DNA of 64,000 nucleotides from Perlabentimonas sp041656735 (lineage in GTDB: Bacteria > Bacteroidota > Bacteroidia > Bacteroidales > Tenuifilaceae), in contig JBBACY010000009.1 of NCBI GenBank assembly GCA_041656735.1, positions 24,620 to 88,619 on the forward strand. The letters run 5' to 3'. Positions within the stretch are counted from its first letter, which is position 1. Every line of letters starts with the position of its first letter. Below, piece by piece: positions 1-9,024 of this stretch. Below the pieces are notes generated by a model, which saw nothing but the letters and a program-made list of their open reading frames with translations, was not told the DNA's origin and did no database searches. A program made the position numbers and the translations under genes.

Positions 1-2
1 TG

Positions 3-1931
3 GTAAAGATTAGCGTATTATCGGTAAGTTACAACTTTTTGGTTGCACCCGCAGTAGCCGTTGCACAGCCAGACACGATTACTATATTTAAAAACGTTGA
101 GATAGACGAGGTTGTTATCAGCACAGCACAAGCAGCTAGCATATACTCAGAGATGATGAGAGCCGTTGCAGTTATTCGTCGCAACGAAATTGAGCATCAA
201 CCCATTAACAATTTACATGGTTTACTAAAGAGCATTTCAAGCGTTGACCTTCGCCAAAGGGGTGGCCACGGAGTGCAAGCCGATCTTACCATTCGGGGAG
301 GGTCGTTTGATCAGGTTCTAATTCTTTTAAACGGCATTAACATCACCGACCCCCAAACAGGCCACCACAACCTAAATATCCCCATCGATATAGAATCGAT
401 TGAAAAAATTGAAATTTTACAGGGACCAGGATCCCGCGTATACGGCCCCGGCTCATTTAGCGGGGCAATTAATATAATTACAACGCCTAGCGTTGATGGC
501 AAAACACAGGTTATTGCTAGTGTAGGAGAGCATGGGTTAATAAAGTCGGGTGCATCTGCGGGTGTAAAACAAAAAGAGCATCGGTTTTACTTTTCCGCAT
601 CATCGGCAAAATCGGACGGATATATAAGCAATACGGACTTTGCCATTTTCAACTTTTTTACACACGCCTATTTTAATATATTAAAGGGAAGGTTAAGCAT
701 TCAAAGTGGCTATCAGGATAAATCATTTGGAGCACAAAGTTTTTACTCCCCAAAATTTCCCGAACAGTTTGAGCATACCAAAACAATTATTTCCTCGGCA
801 ACCTACTCAAAAGTAATAAAAAGTATTACCATAAGTCCAAGCGTTTATGTTCGGAATCATACCGACCGTTTTGAACTTTTCAGAAGGCAAAGACCTACTT
901 GGTATACTGGTCATAACTATCATAATACAACCTCAGCCGGAGCAAAAATAGATGCAACAGCAACAAGCAAAGCCGGAAGAACACGAATTGGGTTGGAGTT
1001 CCGCAATGAAAACATTCTAAGTAACGTATTGGGAGGCACCCTTAAAAAGCCTATACCCATTAAGGAAACGGTTGACACCACATACACAAAAGGCGACAAC
1101 AGAGGTTTACTAAACGCTTTTAGCGACCATACCGTATATTTTAGAAGAATAGTACTTTCGAGCGGGGCCCATATGGCCTACAGCAGTAAATACGGATACA
1201 ACTGGAGTTTTGGGCTTGATGCAAGTTTTATCATCAACAGGTACTCTAAACTATTTATTTCGGCTGGAAACACGTTGCGCTACCCCACTTTTACGGATCT
1301 TTACTATAATGGCCCTACAAATAAAGGAAATATTAACTTGCTACCAGAGAAAGCGAATACCGTTGAAATTGGGCTAAAAAGTTCAGGTAGTATCTTTGTC
1401 GCCCAACTATCATTATTTCATAGGAAAGCTACGGATGTTATAGACTGGATACAAAAACCTGAAAACGAGATTTGGGAAACAATGAACCACACAAAAATAA
1501 ACTCAACAGGATTTGAAGCATATGGCAAACTTTATAATATAAGCGGTTTTCGGCTCTTAAATGAATTATCGGTTAATTACAATTACTTAACCTCTGATAA
1601 AAACAGCAATGGATTTAACTCTTTTTACGCTCTCGACTACCTAAAGCATAGGGTAACCTTTAGTGCAAACCTTAAGGTTTACAGAAATATTGGAGTAACT
1701 TGGTCCGGGTATTGGCAAAGTCGAGAGGGTACTTACACCGAATACCCAAGCGGTATAGAATTAGGCTATAATGATGTTACCATTGTAAATCTCCGTATAC
1801 ACTCTGTCTTTAAATCGATTACAGTGTACCTCGACTGTAATAACCTAATAAATACAAAGTATGTTGAAATAGGGAATATTGAACAGCCAGGCAGATGGTT
1901 ATCGCTAGGATTCAGGTACTTAATGAAGTAA
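3..1931 (+). CDS. TonB-dependent outer membrane receptor (5' end cut by window)
   Basis: Outer-membrane beta-barrel receptor that imports a ligand using TonB/proton-motive energy. The reading frame is open to the left edge; bases 1-2 are TG, so the true start may be an ATG whose A lies one base outside the window. That would give a short signal peptide (VKISVLSVSYNFLVAPAVAVA) ending near AVA. A TonB-box-like stretch (DEVVIST) follows, then the plug domain with the typical IRGGSFDQVLILLNGI and EILQGPGSRVYGPGSFSGAINI motifs, then alternating aromatic barrel strands to the C-terminal segment ending in FRYLMK. At about 640 residues it has BtuB-like size and lacks the N-terminal carboxypeptidase-like domain of SusC proteins. 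The substrate cannot be told from the sequence; a vitamin B12-type or siderophore receptor are both possible. It stands alone on this strand. Confidence 0.9.
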   Translation, partial: VKISVLSVSYNFLVAPAVAVAQPDTITIFKNVEIDEVVISTAQAASIYSEMMRAVAVIRRNEIEHQPINNLHGLLKSISSVDLRQRGGHGVQADLTIRGGSFDQVLILLNGINITDPQTGHHNLNIPIDIESIEKIEILQGPGSRVYGPGSFSGAINIITTPSVDGKTQVIASVGEHGLIKSGASAGVKQKEHRFYFSASSAKSDGYISNTDFAIFNFFTHAYFNILKGRLSIQSGYQDKSFGAQSFYSPKFPEQFEHTKTIISSATYSKVIKSITISPSVYVRNHTDRFELFRRQRPTWYTGHNYHNTTSAGAKIDATATSKAGRTRIGLEFRNENILSNVLGGTLKKPIPIKETVDTTYTKGDNRGLLNAFSDHTVYFRRIVLSSGAHMAYSSKYGYNWSFGLDASFIINRYSKLFISAGNTLRYPTFTDLYYNGPTNKGNINLLPEKANTVEIGLKSSGSIFVAQLSLFHRKATDVIDWIQKPENEIWETMNHTKINSTGFEAYGKLYNISGFRLLNELSVNYNYLTSDKNSNGFNSFYALDYLKHRVTFSANLKVYRNIGVTWSGYWQSREGTYTEYPSGIELGYNDVTIVNLRIHSVFKSITVYLDCNNLINTKYVEIGNIEQPGRWLSLGFRYLMK

Positions 1932-2020
1932 ACGGTTTACTAAACAACAATTAACATAACACTGTTTAAAATATCAAATAAATATTTTAATAAAATGCAT
2001 AACTATTCAATAGTTTTGAA

Positions 2021-2028
2021 TAAATTTG
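2021..2028 (+). promoter_or_regulatory. Candidate -7 box (TAAATTTG) for the Cys-rich lipoprotein gene
   Basis: The octamer matches the Bacteroidetes -7 consensus TAnnTTTG and sits 36 bases before the ATG at 2065. No convincing -33 TTTG/TTG box is seen at the expected distance, so the call rests on the -7 box alone. Confidence 0.35.
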
Positions 2029-2064
2029 ACACGAAAATTTTGTTCAACAAAAACCAACCAAACA

Positions 2065-2277
2065 ATGAAAAAAACTAAATTCCTAGTAGCTAGCCTTTTT
2101 GTGGCATTTGCCATAACTCTAGCTTCTTGTGGTGGTAACACCGAAAAGAAAGCAGCAGAAGCTAAAGCTCATGATTGCGAACAAGTAGCAAAAGATTCTT
2201 GTCAAACTGCAGCAGCAGACTCTTGCAAGACTGTAACTGATACTTGCCAAACAGCTGTAAAACAAGCTGAAGAGTAA
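2065..2277 (+). CDS. Small Cys-rich lipoprotein, 70 aa
   Basis: Unrecognised small lipoprotein. The start at 2065 (MKKTKFLVAS) gives a clean type II signal peptide with lipobox LASC, so the chain should be lipidated at Cys22. An upstream in-frame TTG at 2026 would bury the signal and is rejected. The mature part is a low-complexity helix rich in Ala, Lys and Glu with regularly spaced cysteines in DSC/DTC units (DCEQ, DSCQT, DSCKT, DTCQT), four in about 30 residues. Such spacing could serve metal binding or disulfide linkage, but this is inference. It has its own -7 box upstream and a strong terminator at 2311-2344, so it is probably a monocistronic and well expressed gene. Confidence 0.8.
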   Translation: MKKTKFLVASLFVAFAITLASCGGNTEKKAAEAKAHDCEQVAKDSCQTAAADSCKTVTDTCQTAVKQAEE

Positions 2278-2310
2278 GTCGATACTTTAAAAGTATTTCA
2301 GTGCATTATA

Positions 2311-2344
2311 TTAATAAGGCCGAGCAATTGCTCGGCCTTATTAA
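2311..2344. terminator. Bidirectional terminator-type perfect palindrome
   Basis: A perfect 15 bp stem (TTAATAAGGCCGAGC) with an AATT centre, itself palindromic. It lies between the convergent lipoprotein gene and the membrane protein gene at 2367-3218, so it can end transcripts from both sides. Confidence 0.75.
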
Positions 2345-2366
2345 TTATATGGTTGTGTTCTAATAA

Positions 2367-3218
2367 TTAAAAAATACTTGGAATAAGGCTAATTACGCCT
2401 GTTACAATTTCGCCCGTTTCGTAGCTAAACTCCGACCCCCTTAGGCTATGAGGAATTAGATAAATAGCCAGCGTAATAACCGAGGCTGCAACCGTAACCA
2501 TACGGCGCTCCTTTTTCAAATTAGCAATACAGGCTATTGCCCACACTACAAACATTATAAGGGTTTTATTGTCGGTTAGGTCAAACCCCAACGGGAAACC
2601 AGTCCAAAACTCGCCAAATGCAAACTTTTGAACAATTGGGCCAAACACCAAACCGCCCAAAAGAATGGTAGAAATTGTAATTACCCCCCATAACCTGAAA
2701 GATGGTTTACCAACTGCCCCAAGCAGGCCTGTTAAACTGCTAAGTAATAAAGCTATAGACATAAGTAAAATATGTGGCAGCAACGCCCAAGCAGGAACCG
2801 CACCTTTATACCTTATAACAACAGGTTCATCGGTAGGCAAAATTATCGTTTTTCCTTCAAAAGAATTTTCTATCTCAATATAGTACTCAAGTTTTGCTGC
2901 CTTTTGGGCTACCTTTGGAAGGTACGAAACAAACTTGTCTCCCTCTGGCCAAAAGGGTGGGTTTAACACCCATTCCGTATCTGTTGGGTATGGACGATGA
3001 TACAGCCTGGCTGACCAATCCCACGAAATGGGAGGCATTTCAATTCTAACTTCCTCGTTCACATTCCCGCTTCGAGGAAGCGTTAAACCTAAAGTGGTTG
3101 TATCATCAATTTGAACACTTACCTTTTTGGGATACGTGGGGCCTGTGTACCGCTGAAAAACAAATGCTGAACCAGTAATTATCACTGCTGCAATCCACAA
3201 ATAAAGAACTCTTTTCAT
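2367..3218 (-). CDS. Conserved-type membrane protein of unknown function, 283 aa
   Basis: Not recognised. The N-terminus (MKRVLYLWIAAVIITGSAFVF) is a membrane anchor or uncleaved signal. Residues about 25-140 form a soluble, probably periplasmic, beta-rich segment with aromatic clusters (PPISWDWSARLYHRPYPTD). Four hydrophobic helices follow at about 143-163, 174-194, 214-232 and 241-258. The loop between the second and third contains the striking sequence FGEFWTGFPLGFDLTDNKT, which looks like a conserved functional loop. It may be an electron-transfer or sensor-type membrane protein, but nothing in the sequence proves it. It appears monocistronic, ends at the shared palindrome at 2311-2344, and has 190 bp of non-coding sequence upstream. 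Confidence 0.75.
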   Translation of the reverse strand: MKRVLYLWIAAVIITGSAFVFQRYTGPTYPKKVSVQIDDTTTLGLTLPRSGNVNEEVRIEMPPISWDWSARLYHRPYPTDTEWVLNPPFWPEGDKFVSYLPKVAQKAAKLEYYIEIENSFEGKTIILPTDEPVVIRYKGAVPAWALLPHILLMSIALLLSSLTGLLGAVGKPSFRLWGVITISTILLGGLVFGPIVQKFAFGEFWTGFPLGFDLTDNKTLIMFVVWAIACIANLKKERRMVTVAASVITLAIYLIPHSLRGSEFSYETGEIVTGVISLIPSIF

Positions 3219-3409
3219 ATGTCTATTTTATTGTTTTAAAGGTATATATTAAGTATCTATGGTAGTCATTCTCCAGTGTGCCGTGCTTTATGAATGCTAA
3301 AGAAACAATAAGCTAAACGCCACATTATGAACAGAACTGGTTTGGACAACCTAGATAATATTTCTAAAAACTATTCACTTTTAAGAAGGAGCCCGTTAAA
3401 TAATTAAAA

Positions 3410-5191
3410 CTACAACTGCAACAAAAACACCTTTGTTGTGTCATTTCGTTTAACCTCAACAGAAACCACCGTACCAGGGGTTAACTCCTGAAGCCTATAC
3501 ATATAATCCTGAATATGCTTTATCTTATTCCCATTAATAGCGGTAATTACATCGTTTTTTAAAATACCGGCTACCGCTGCAGGCAGGTTCTCGGTGGCAG
3601 CCAAAACCCTTAGTCCGCCGTTACCCGATCCGCTAACATCGGGCATAATACCAAACCGAACTTTAAGCTCATTTCCATGGCTAGAGGTTCTAGACTTAGG
3701 ACCCGATTCGGTAAATGTAGGTTTAAAATTCCCATTCGTAATTTCGGTAACTACATCGTAGATATAATTTGTTGACACCTGTAATCCATCAAAGTTGATT
3801 AGGCTAACCTTATCGTTTGGTGTGTGATAATCAGTATGTGCACCCGTTGAGAAGAATAGGACAGGAATATCGTATACATAAAAACTTGCATGATCCGATG
3901 GGCCATACCCCTCAGACGATAGAGCTAGTTTAAATTCGTATGATGTGTTAACTGTGTTAAGTAGTTCTTCAAATTCAACGGATGTTTTAACACCGCCAAC
4001 CTGAAGTTCTTTCTCATCATTGAGCCTGCCCAACATATCAATATTAACCATGGCCACAATTGAATCGCGCGGGATTAGAGGGTTTTCAATAAAGAACTTA
4101 GAGCCAAGTAAGCCCATTTCTTCGGCGGCAAAAGCCACAAACACAACGCTGCGTCGAGGTTTATTAAACATAAGTTTTTGAGCAATCTCTAAAACTGACG
4201 ACACCCCCGAAGCATTATCATCGGCACCATTGTGAACGGCTAACGTATCGGGCATTCGGCTCGAAGACCCCTTCCCTCCCATGCCTAGATGGTCATAATG
4301 AGCGCCTACTACTACATACTGATGCCTTAATAACGGGTCGGTTCCGGCAATCATTCCTACTACATTTTGCGTATTTTTCTTTTTTGTTTCTACGCTAGTT
4401 CGTGCATAAATATTAGCGCCAATAATAAATGAGTTGGTTTGTTTTAATGCTGAAAAACGAGTTTCGAGCTTGTCGATATTCCAACCTGTTGGTTCTAGCA
4501 TTATATCGGCCACATTACGCTTAACGTGTATCGAAGGTATTCCGGCATCAAAGTTTTTCTGTTTAGTAGAGATTAGTTTATCATCGTTGGCATACTTTTT
4601 TCCTGAAACAAGAATAACACCCGCTGCGCCATTATCCTTAGCAAGCATAACCTTATGCCTATCGGAACTTAACCGCTCTATGTTATTATTTGGCGAATTA
4701 CCAAAAGGATGCCCCCTTAAAACCACAACCCACTTATCGGCAGCATTGGCCAAGTCATAGTCGTCCCAAGTAAGCGTATCCGAAAAAATGCTTAACCCAT
4801 AGCCAACAAAAACGGCTGTAGACGATACGGAGTCGGAAGCAGAAAAAGGAAAAACGGAATAATCCTCTCCTAAAACAAAATCTTGGTTGTTTACTCTAAA
4901 AGAATTACCCTCCCCCACATCCTGATAGTCAATGAATTCGAAAAACTGGTAACCGGTTTTATTTAGCAATTCAAGTCCATTTAATTCAAAAAAGTCTTTA
5001 ATATACTTGGCCGCAACCCTATCGTAGGGCGTACCTGGCTGCCTACCAAATAATGAATCTGATGCCAAAAAATCAACATATTCAAAAAGGTCATCCTTAA
5101 CTATTTCAGGATTAATATGTGGTGATTGCTTGCATGAGACTGTAAAACAAATCAATGCAATTAGGGTCAAACGTGCAGATAAACGCATCAT
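3410..5191 (-). CDS. M28-family zinc aminopeptidase lipoprotein with PDZ domain
   Basis: Exported zinc-dependent aminopeptidase anchored by lipid on the periplasmic side. A type II signal peptide ends in FTVSC at about Cys20. A protease-associated insert (KVMLAKDNGAAGVILVSG) lies at about 110-215. The M28 core shows HYDHLG (H298), GADDNASGV (D324/D325), the acidic pair in FAAEEMGLLGS, NIDMLG, and DYHTPND with the last zinc-binding His. The C-terminal about 85 residues form a PDZ domain (GIMPDVSG, then AAVAGILKNDVITAINGN). At 593 residues the size and order are normal for Bacteroidetes M28-PDZ peptidases. It likely trims peptides taken up across the outer membrane. It stands alone between convergent and divergent neighbours. 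Confidence 0.92.
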   Translation of the reverse strand: MMRLSARLTLIALICFTVSCKQSPHINPEIVKDDLFEYVDFLASDSLFGRQPGTPYDRVAAKYIKDFFELNGLELLNKTGYQFFEFIDYQDVGEGNSFRVNNQDFVLGEDYSVFPFSASDSVSSTAVFVGYGLSIFSDTLTWDDYDLANAADKWVVVLRGHPFGNSPNNNIERLSSDRHKVMLAKDNGAAGVILVSGKKYANDDKLISTKQKNFDAGIPSIHVKRNVADIMLEPTGWNIDKLETRFSALKQTNSFIIGANIYARTSVETKKKNTQNVVGMIAGTDPLLRHQYVVVGAHYDHLGMGGKGSSSRMPDTLAVHNGADDNASGVSSVLEIAQKLMFNKPRRSVVFVAFAAEEMGLLGSKFFIENPLIPRDSIVAMVNIDMLGRLNDEKELQVGGVKTSVEFEELLNTVNTSYEFKLALSSEGYGPSDHASFYVYDIPVLFFSTGAHTDYHTPNDKVSLINFDGLQVSTNYIYDVVTEITNGNFKPTFTESGPKSRTSSHGNELKVRFGIMPDVSGSGNGGLRVLAATENLPAAVAGILKNDVITAINGNKIKHIQDYMYRLQELTPGTVVSVEVKRNDTTKVFLLQL

Positions 5192-5343
5192 ATTAAGTTG
5201 TAAAATTCAAGTTATTTTCCATATCAACATACAAACCTACTGTAAAAAAATGTAAGTTGCAATAGCACAAAACACGCCCCATAGGTGGATGCTCGGAGTT
5301 AATTTGATATTAATTACTGGGATATAATTAACTTATTTGAGCA

Positions 5344-5351
5344 TATTTTTG
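5344..5351 (+). promoter_or_regulatory. Candidate -7 box (TATTTTTG)
   Basis: Matches TAnnTTTG, 36 bases before the ATG at 5388 of the phospholipase-like gene. No clear -33 element. Confidence 0.35.
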
Positions 5352-5387
5352 TAGTATTGCATTACGTACAACCAAAACAGATTGTTT

Positions 5388-6722
5388 ATGAAAAGGTTTA
5401 TTTTTAGAATATTACTACTTGCTCTTGCAATGGCAAACCTGTCGCAAAGAGCAACCGCTTGGTCGGAGCATCCACTATTGGCACATCCTGTACTGTCGTC
5501 GATACAGCAACTCGTAAACGAAAACCCTATAATGGTTAAAAGCCTTAAAACCTTCCTGATGGAGCAGGAAAAAGAGTTGGAAATATTTTTTCATGAGCAG
5601 GAAATTTGGCTAACCAAAAACCTATCGTACTATCCTGCCCTTCCTGAGCATTTACGCTTTAAAGCAACAGGCAACCCCGATGATATTCTCGACCGGTTTT
5701 TTAGAGCACTTAGGTTAAACCCGAATGTGAAAATGAGGCTATACCAGCATCTGCTTCCCAATGAACAGGTTGGCGATAGAACGAGAATTGATCCAAAACT
5801 ACTCACAACTCTAAACGATGTTTCGGCTCTACAACACACCAATTACGTTGAACTTTTTGAAAACGACTTAGTAAGCCCAATGGCCGTATTACTATCGGCC
5901 AACGATGAGCCCGACTACGGTTTTGATTTGGGCCTATTTAAAGACAACAACACACCACAGGGAAACGAGTATGGATTTGGAGCACAACCCTTTGGCGACC
6001 CAAACCTTGAATACGGAAGCCAAGCGCCTTTCCATATGGGCTTTTATCATGAAGCGCGAATCGTGTTCCTTTTTGGTCCGTTCCTAAAAAAGACTCTCCC
6101 CGAAATGCGATTTAACCAATTTAAAGCGTTAGCCGAATTTGCTTTCAAGTCCGAAAACCCATACTGGGGATATAGGTTTATGGGTTGGGGAATGCACTAC
6201 CTAGGCGACCTATCGATGCCATACCACGCAGTGGCACTTCCTGGAGTTAGCGCGCTGAAAATGATTTGGACAAACATTAAAGCAATATTTGGGTTTTCGA
6301 AAAGTAAGGATAATGCTGTTCAGCTTGTAAGCAACAGGCACTCGGTTTTAGAGGAATACCAATGGCAAGTTTTAAGGGCAGCATACAATGATGGAAATAT
6401 GGATCATCCACTAATTAATGCCCTTAAAAGCCCTATTGAACGAATAGATTACACCGATAACTTTCCGCGAAATATTGTGGCCAAAGAGTCGGCTAGCAGG
6501 GCAAAAAAAACTGATAAAATACTTGAAAAATGGATGCCTGCAATCCTGGTATCCGACCCTTCTTTTGAAACACCTGGCTCACCTGAGCTAGAGCAGATTC
6601 TGGCACTTACAAAAGAGGAAAAGGGCAAGGAAGCCTTTACACAAATGGACGAAATGCTGGCTATGCTATTCAAATCATACAGCATGCACATGCAAAGTTT
6701 TTATTACTCTATAAAAAACTAA
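5388..6722 (+). CDS. Exported phospholipase C / S1-P1 nuclease-fold hydrolase (probable)
   Basis: Probable exported zinc hydrolase, 444 residues from the ATG at 5388 (a TTG two codons upstream is less likely). The signal peptide should be cut after ATA, leaving Trp25 as the first residue of the mature chain (WSEHPLLAH). In the zinc phospholipase C and S1/P1 nuclease families a mature N-terminal Trp binds zinc, and further His/Asp ligands lie in motifs like those seen here: FYHEARIVF and GWGMHYLGDLSMPYHA, which fits the HYxGDxxxPxH pattern. These matches, with the all-helical look, support the fold; the substrate is not determined. The gene stands alone, followed by a long imperfect hairpin at 6741-6792 and the convergent dinB. 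Confidence 0.65.
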   Translation: MKRFIFRILLLALAMANLSQRATAWSEHPLLAHPVLSSIQQLVNENPIMVKSLKTFLMEQEKELEIFFHEQEIWLTKNLSYYPALPEHLRFKATGNPDDILDRFFRALRLNPNVKMRLYQHLLPNEQVGDRTRIDPKLLTTLNDVSALQHTNYVELFENDLVSPMAVLLSANDEPDYGFDLGLFKDNNTPQGNEYGFGAQPFGDPNLEYGSQAPFHMGFYHEARIVFLFGPFLKKTLPEMRFNQFKALAEFAFKSENPYWGYRFMGWGMHYLGDLSMPYHAVALPGVSALKMIWTNIKAIFGFSKSKDNAVQLVSNRHSVLEEYQWQVLRAAYNDGNMDHPLINALKSPIERIDYTDNFPRNIVAKESASRAKKTDKILEKWMPAILVSDPSFETPGSPELEQILALTKEEKGKEAFTQMDEMLAMLFKSYSMHMQSFYYSIKN

Positions 6723-6740
6723 GTTCAGTTTTTTCCCATA

Positions 6741-6792
6741 CGTTGCAATTGAATATCTAGAAGTGGCCTAATAGGCTACTTCTATTGCAACG
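6741..6792. repeat. Long imperfect inverted repeat between convergent genes
   Basis: CGTTGCAAT at 6741-6749 pairs with ATTGCAACG at 6784-6792. Inside, AGAAGTGGCCT pairs with AGGCTACTTCT around an AAT loop, and an asymmetric 9-base bulge lies on the left arm. No U-tract follows on either strand, so it is not a textbook terminator, although it sits where one would be expected for the genes at 5388-6722 and 6853-7920. Confidence 0.5.
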
Positions 6793-6852
6793 AATAAAAA
6801 ATTTGGATAGGATTAAATAGACGTCATAAAAGCTGTAAACCATAATGTAATC

Positions 6853-7920
6853 TCAATCGAAATTAATGGTTAGCTGCACGGGTCCGTTAGTTTCTTCGTC
6901 TTCAAAATTTGAAATTGTTATACCCAGAAGCCTCACTTTCTTTGAGGGATTTGCCATTTGTAACAATTCGGCAACCACTTCTCTTATGCAGGCACGCTCC
7001 GTTATGGGGTGGAGAAAAGATTGAGAGCGAGTAATTTGCTCAAAATCGCTAAACTTAACCTTCAGGGTAATGGTTTTACCAAAACGACCATGGCTAACAA
7101 TTCGTCGCCATAAACCCTCTTCAAGCTCTGCAAGGGCATTTAGCATCTCCTTCTGATTCTCAAGGTCGTACAAAAATGTGTTCTCAATACCAACCGATTT
7201 TCTAACCCTATGAGGCATTACCGGACGATGGTCAATTCCGTGTGCTACCTGATAAAAAAAGTTCCCCACCTTTCCGAAGTGCCGAATTAATAGTTGCAAC
7301 TCGGCTTTCTGTAAATCTTTACCGCAAAAAAGTCCCAATTCATGCATTTTTTCAGAAGTACGAGGCCCTACCCCGTAAAACTTTTCCACCGGGAGCGCTT
7401 CAACAAATGGCAATACCTCGTTGGGTTTAATAACAAACAGGCCATCGGGTTTACGATAATCTGAAGCTATTTTGGCCAAGAACTTATTTACGCTTATGCC
7501 CGCCGAGGCTGTTAAGCCCGTGGTTTCAGCTATACGACTTTTAATTTCGCGTGCAATTTGGGTAGCCGACAGTATTCCTTTTTTGTTGGTGGTAACATCT
7601 AAAAACGCTTCGTCGATGGATAAGGGTTCAACTAAGGGGGTATATTCACGGAAAATACTCATTAAAATGGCAGAAACATCCTTGTAAACATCGAATCGGG
7701 GGTGCACAAAAATAAGATTAGGGCATTTTCTCGATGCAACCACGGAGGGCATGGCAGAATACACTCCAAATTTTCGTGCCTCATAGCTTGCTGCCGCTAC
7801 TACTCCACGGTCGCTACCGTGCCCAACGGCAACAGGTTTGCCAAGTAGTTCAGGGTTGTCACGCTGCTCTATGGAAGCAAAAAAGGCGTCCATATCTATG
7901 TGTATAATTTTACGCACCAT
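6853..7920 (-). CDS. dinB: DNA polymerase IV (Y-family translesion polymerase)
   Basis: Error-prone Y-family DNA polymerase that extends mismatched or lesion-blocked primers. The catalytic carboxylates are visible: D9 and D11 in IHIDMDAFFASIE, then D103/E104 in SIDEAFLD. Residues about 140-190 carry the helix-hairpin-helix thumb (VEKFYGVGPRTSEKMHELGL), and about 235-355 form the little-finger domain (VRKSVGIENTFLYDL). The length of 355 residues is normal. The C-terminus lacks an obvious QxSLF-type beta-clamp peptide; the last residues VQLTINFD may serve that role. It is not next to SOS genes, and no LexA box was recognised upstream. Confidence 0.96.
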   Translation of the reverse strand: MVRKIIHIDMDAFFASIEQRDNPELLGKPVAVGHGSDRGVVAAASYEARKFGVYSAMPSVVASRKCPNLIFVHPRFDVYKDVSAILMSIFREYTPLVEPLSIDEAFLDVTTNKKGILSATQIAREIKSRIAETTGLTASAGISVNKFLAKIASDYRKPDGLFVIKPNEVLPFVEALPVEKFYGVGPRTSEKMHELGLFCGKDLQKAELQLLIRHFGKVGNFFYQVAHGIDHRPVMPHRVRKSVGIENTFLYDLENQKEMLNALAELEEGLWRRIVSHGRFGKTITLKVKFSDFEQITRSQSFLHPITERACIREVVAELLQMANPSKKVRLLGITISNFEDEETNGPVQLTINFD

Positions 7921-8121
7921 GCTGCAAGTTTAATGGATTTACTCTAATTCTGCATCATTTTTAAGATGCAAAATTATGTTTATAAAAACAAGGCTACCAT
8001 AAAAACCCGAAGATGAATTGACTTCCTTTTTGGCAAGTTGAAGAGAAACTATACCATTCAGTACACGGGACAACTGTAATGAATTGAATGAAAACAGGAG
8101 TAAACCTTATGAACCAAGACG

Positions 8122-9024
8122 CTACTTTGCAATATGCTGCTTTTTATAGTCGGCATAAAGCTGATGCACAATACCATCGGACACACCGATTGTTGGAATA
8201 ATAATTCGCTTAGCACCAGACCATCGCATTATTTTTAAAAAAATATCTGAAGCGTGAATAATCACATCGGCTCTATCGGTATTCAAACCAAGAATTTTTA
8301 TCCTATCCTCGCTACTGTATTTATGCAATAACGTATCAACCTTAACCAACTCGTTTAGCAACAACTGCTGCTTGGCTTTTTTACCCGACAGTTTAACGAT
8401 TTTATTAATATTACCCCCTGACCCAATAAGAACCACCTCCTTATCATCTAATCTAATAGGTGTTAACCATTCTTCAATCTCCTTAAAATCATTCTCGCTA
8501 ACCCTGTTGTTAAGTAACCTTACAGTGCCCACATCAAACGATTTTGAACCAATCGGTTCCTTATGGTTAAAAACTGTAACCTCTGTACTCCCTCCGCCTA
8601 CATCAACATACAGATAATGGGCGTCACCCCGCATCTTTTCTGCTATTTTATTTAAGTTAATAAACTCTGCCTCCTGCTTGCCATCAATAATTTCAATATT
8701 AATGCCCGACAACTCCTTTACCTGCAAAACTATATTGAGCCCATTAGAAGCCTCGCGCATAGCCGAGGTTGCGCACGCTCTATATGCTGTCACCTCGTGC
8801 ACCTCCATTAAATATTTAAAAGCGAGCATCGTTTTTTGCAGCTTTTCTATTTTTGCCGACGAAATTTTGCCCTTAACAAACGTGTCGTTGCCAAGCCTAA
8901 TGGGTACCCTTACCAGCGACGATTTTTTGAAAAGAGCATTCCCGTTCTCCTCAATAACATTCATAAAAAGCAAGCGTATGGCATTTGAGCCAATATCGAT
9001 AGCGGCGAATTTGAGTACATTCAT
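8122..9024 (-). CDS. ppx: Exopolyphosphatase / pppGpp phosphohydrolase family protein
   Basis: Ppx/GppA-family phosphatase that releases phosphate from polyphosphate ends and/or hydrolyses pppGpp. The actin-like ATPase fold shows the phosphate-1 loop in AAIDIGSNAIRLLF (residues 8-20) and the phosphate-2 loop in YLYVDVGGGSTEVTVF (about 138-153). Only the two-domain core is present (300 residues); the C-terminal HD-like domains of E. coli Ppx are absent, as in many short bacterial homologues. The start codon overlaps the stop codon of ppk1 (ATGA at 9021-9024), which implies translational coupling of polyphosphate synthesis and breakdown. Confidence 0.92.
   Translation of the reverse strand: MNVLKFAAIDIGSNAIRLLFMNVIEENGNALFKKSSLVRVPIRLGNDTFVKGKISSAKIEKLQKTMLAFKYLMEVHEVTAYRACATSAMREASNGLNIVLQVKELSGINIEIIDGKQEAEFINLNKIAEKMRGDAHYLYVDVGGGSTEVTVFNHKEPIGSKSFDVGTVRLLNNRVSENDFKEIEEWLTPIRLDDKEVVLIGSGGNINKIVKLSGKKAKQQLLLNELVKVDTLLHKYSSEDRIKILGLNTDRADVIIHASDIFLKIMRWSGAKRIIIPTIGVSDGIVHQLYADYKKQHIAK

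Noticed and set aside
3219..3409. Riboswitch or small gene in the spacer upstream of the membrane protein
   Set aside because: No conserved aptamer pattern, no palindromic stem and no open frame of credible length.
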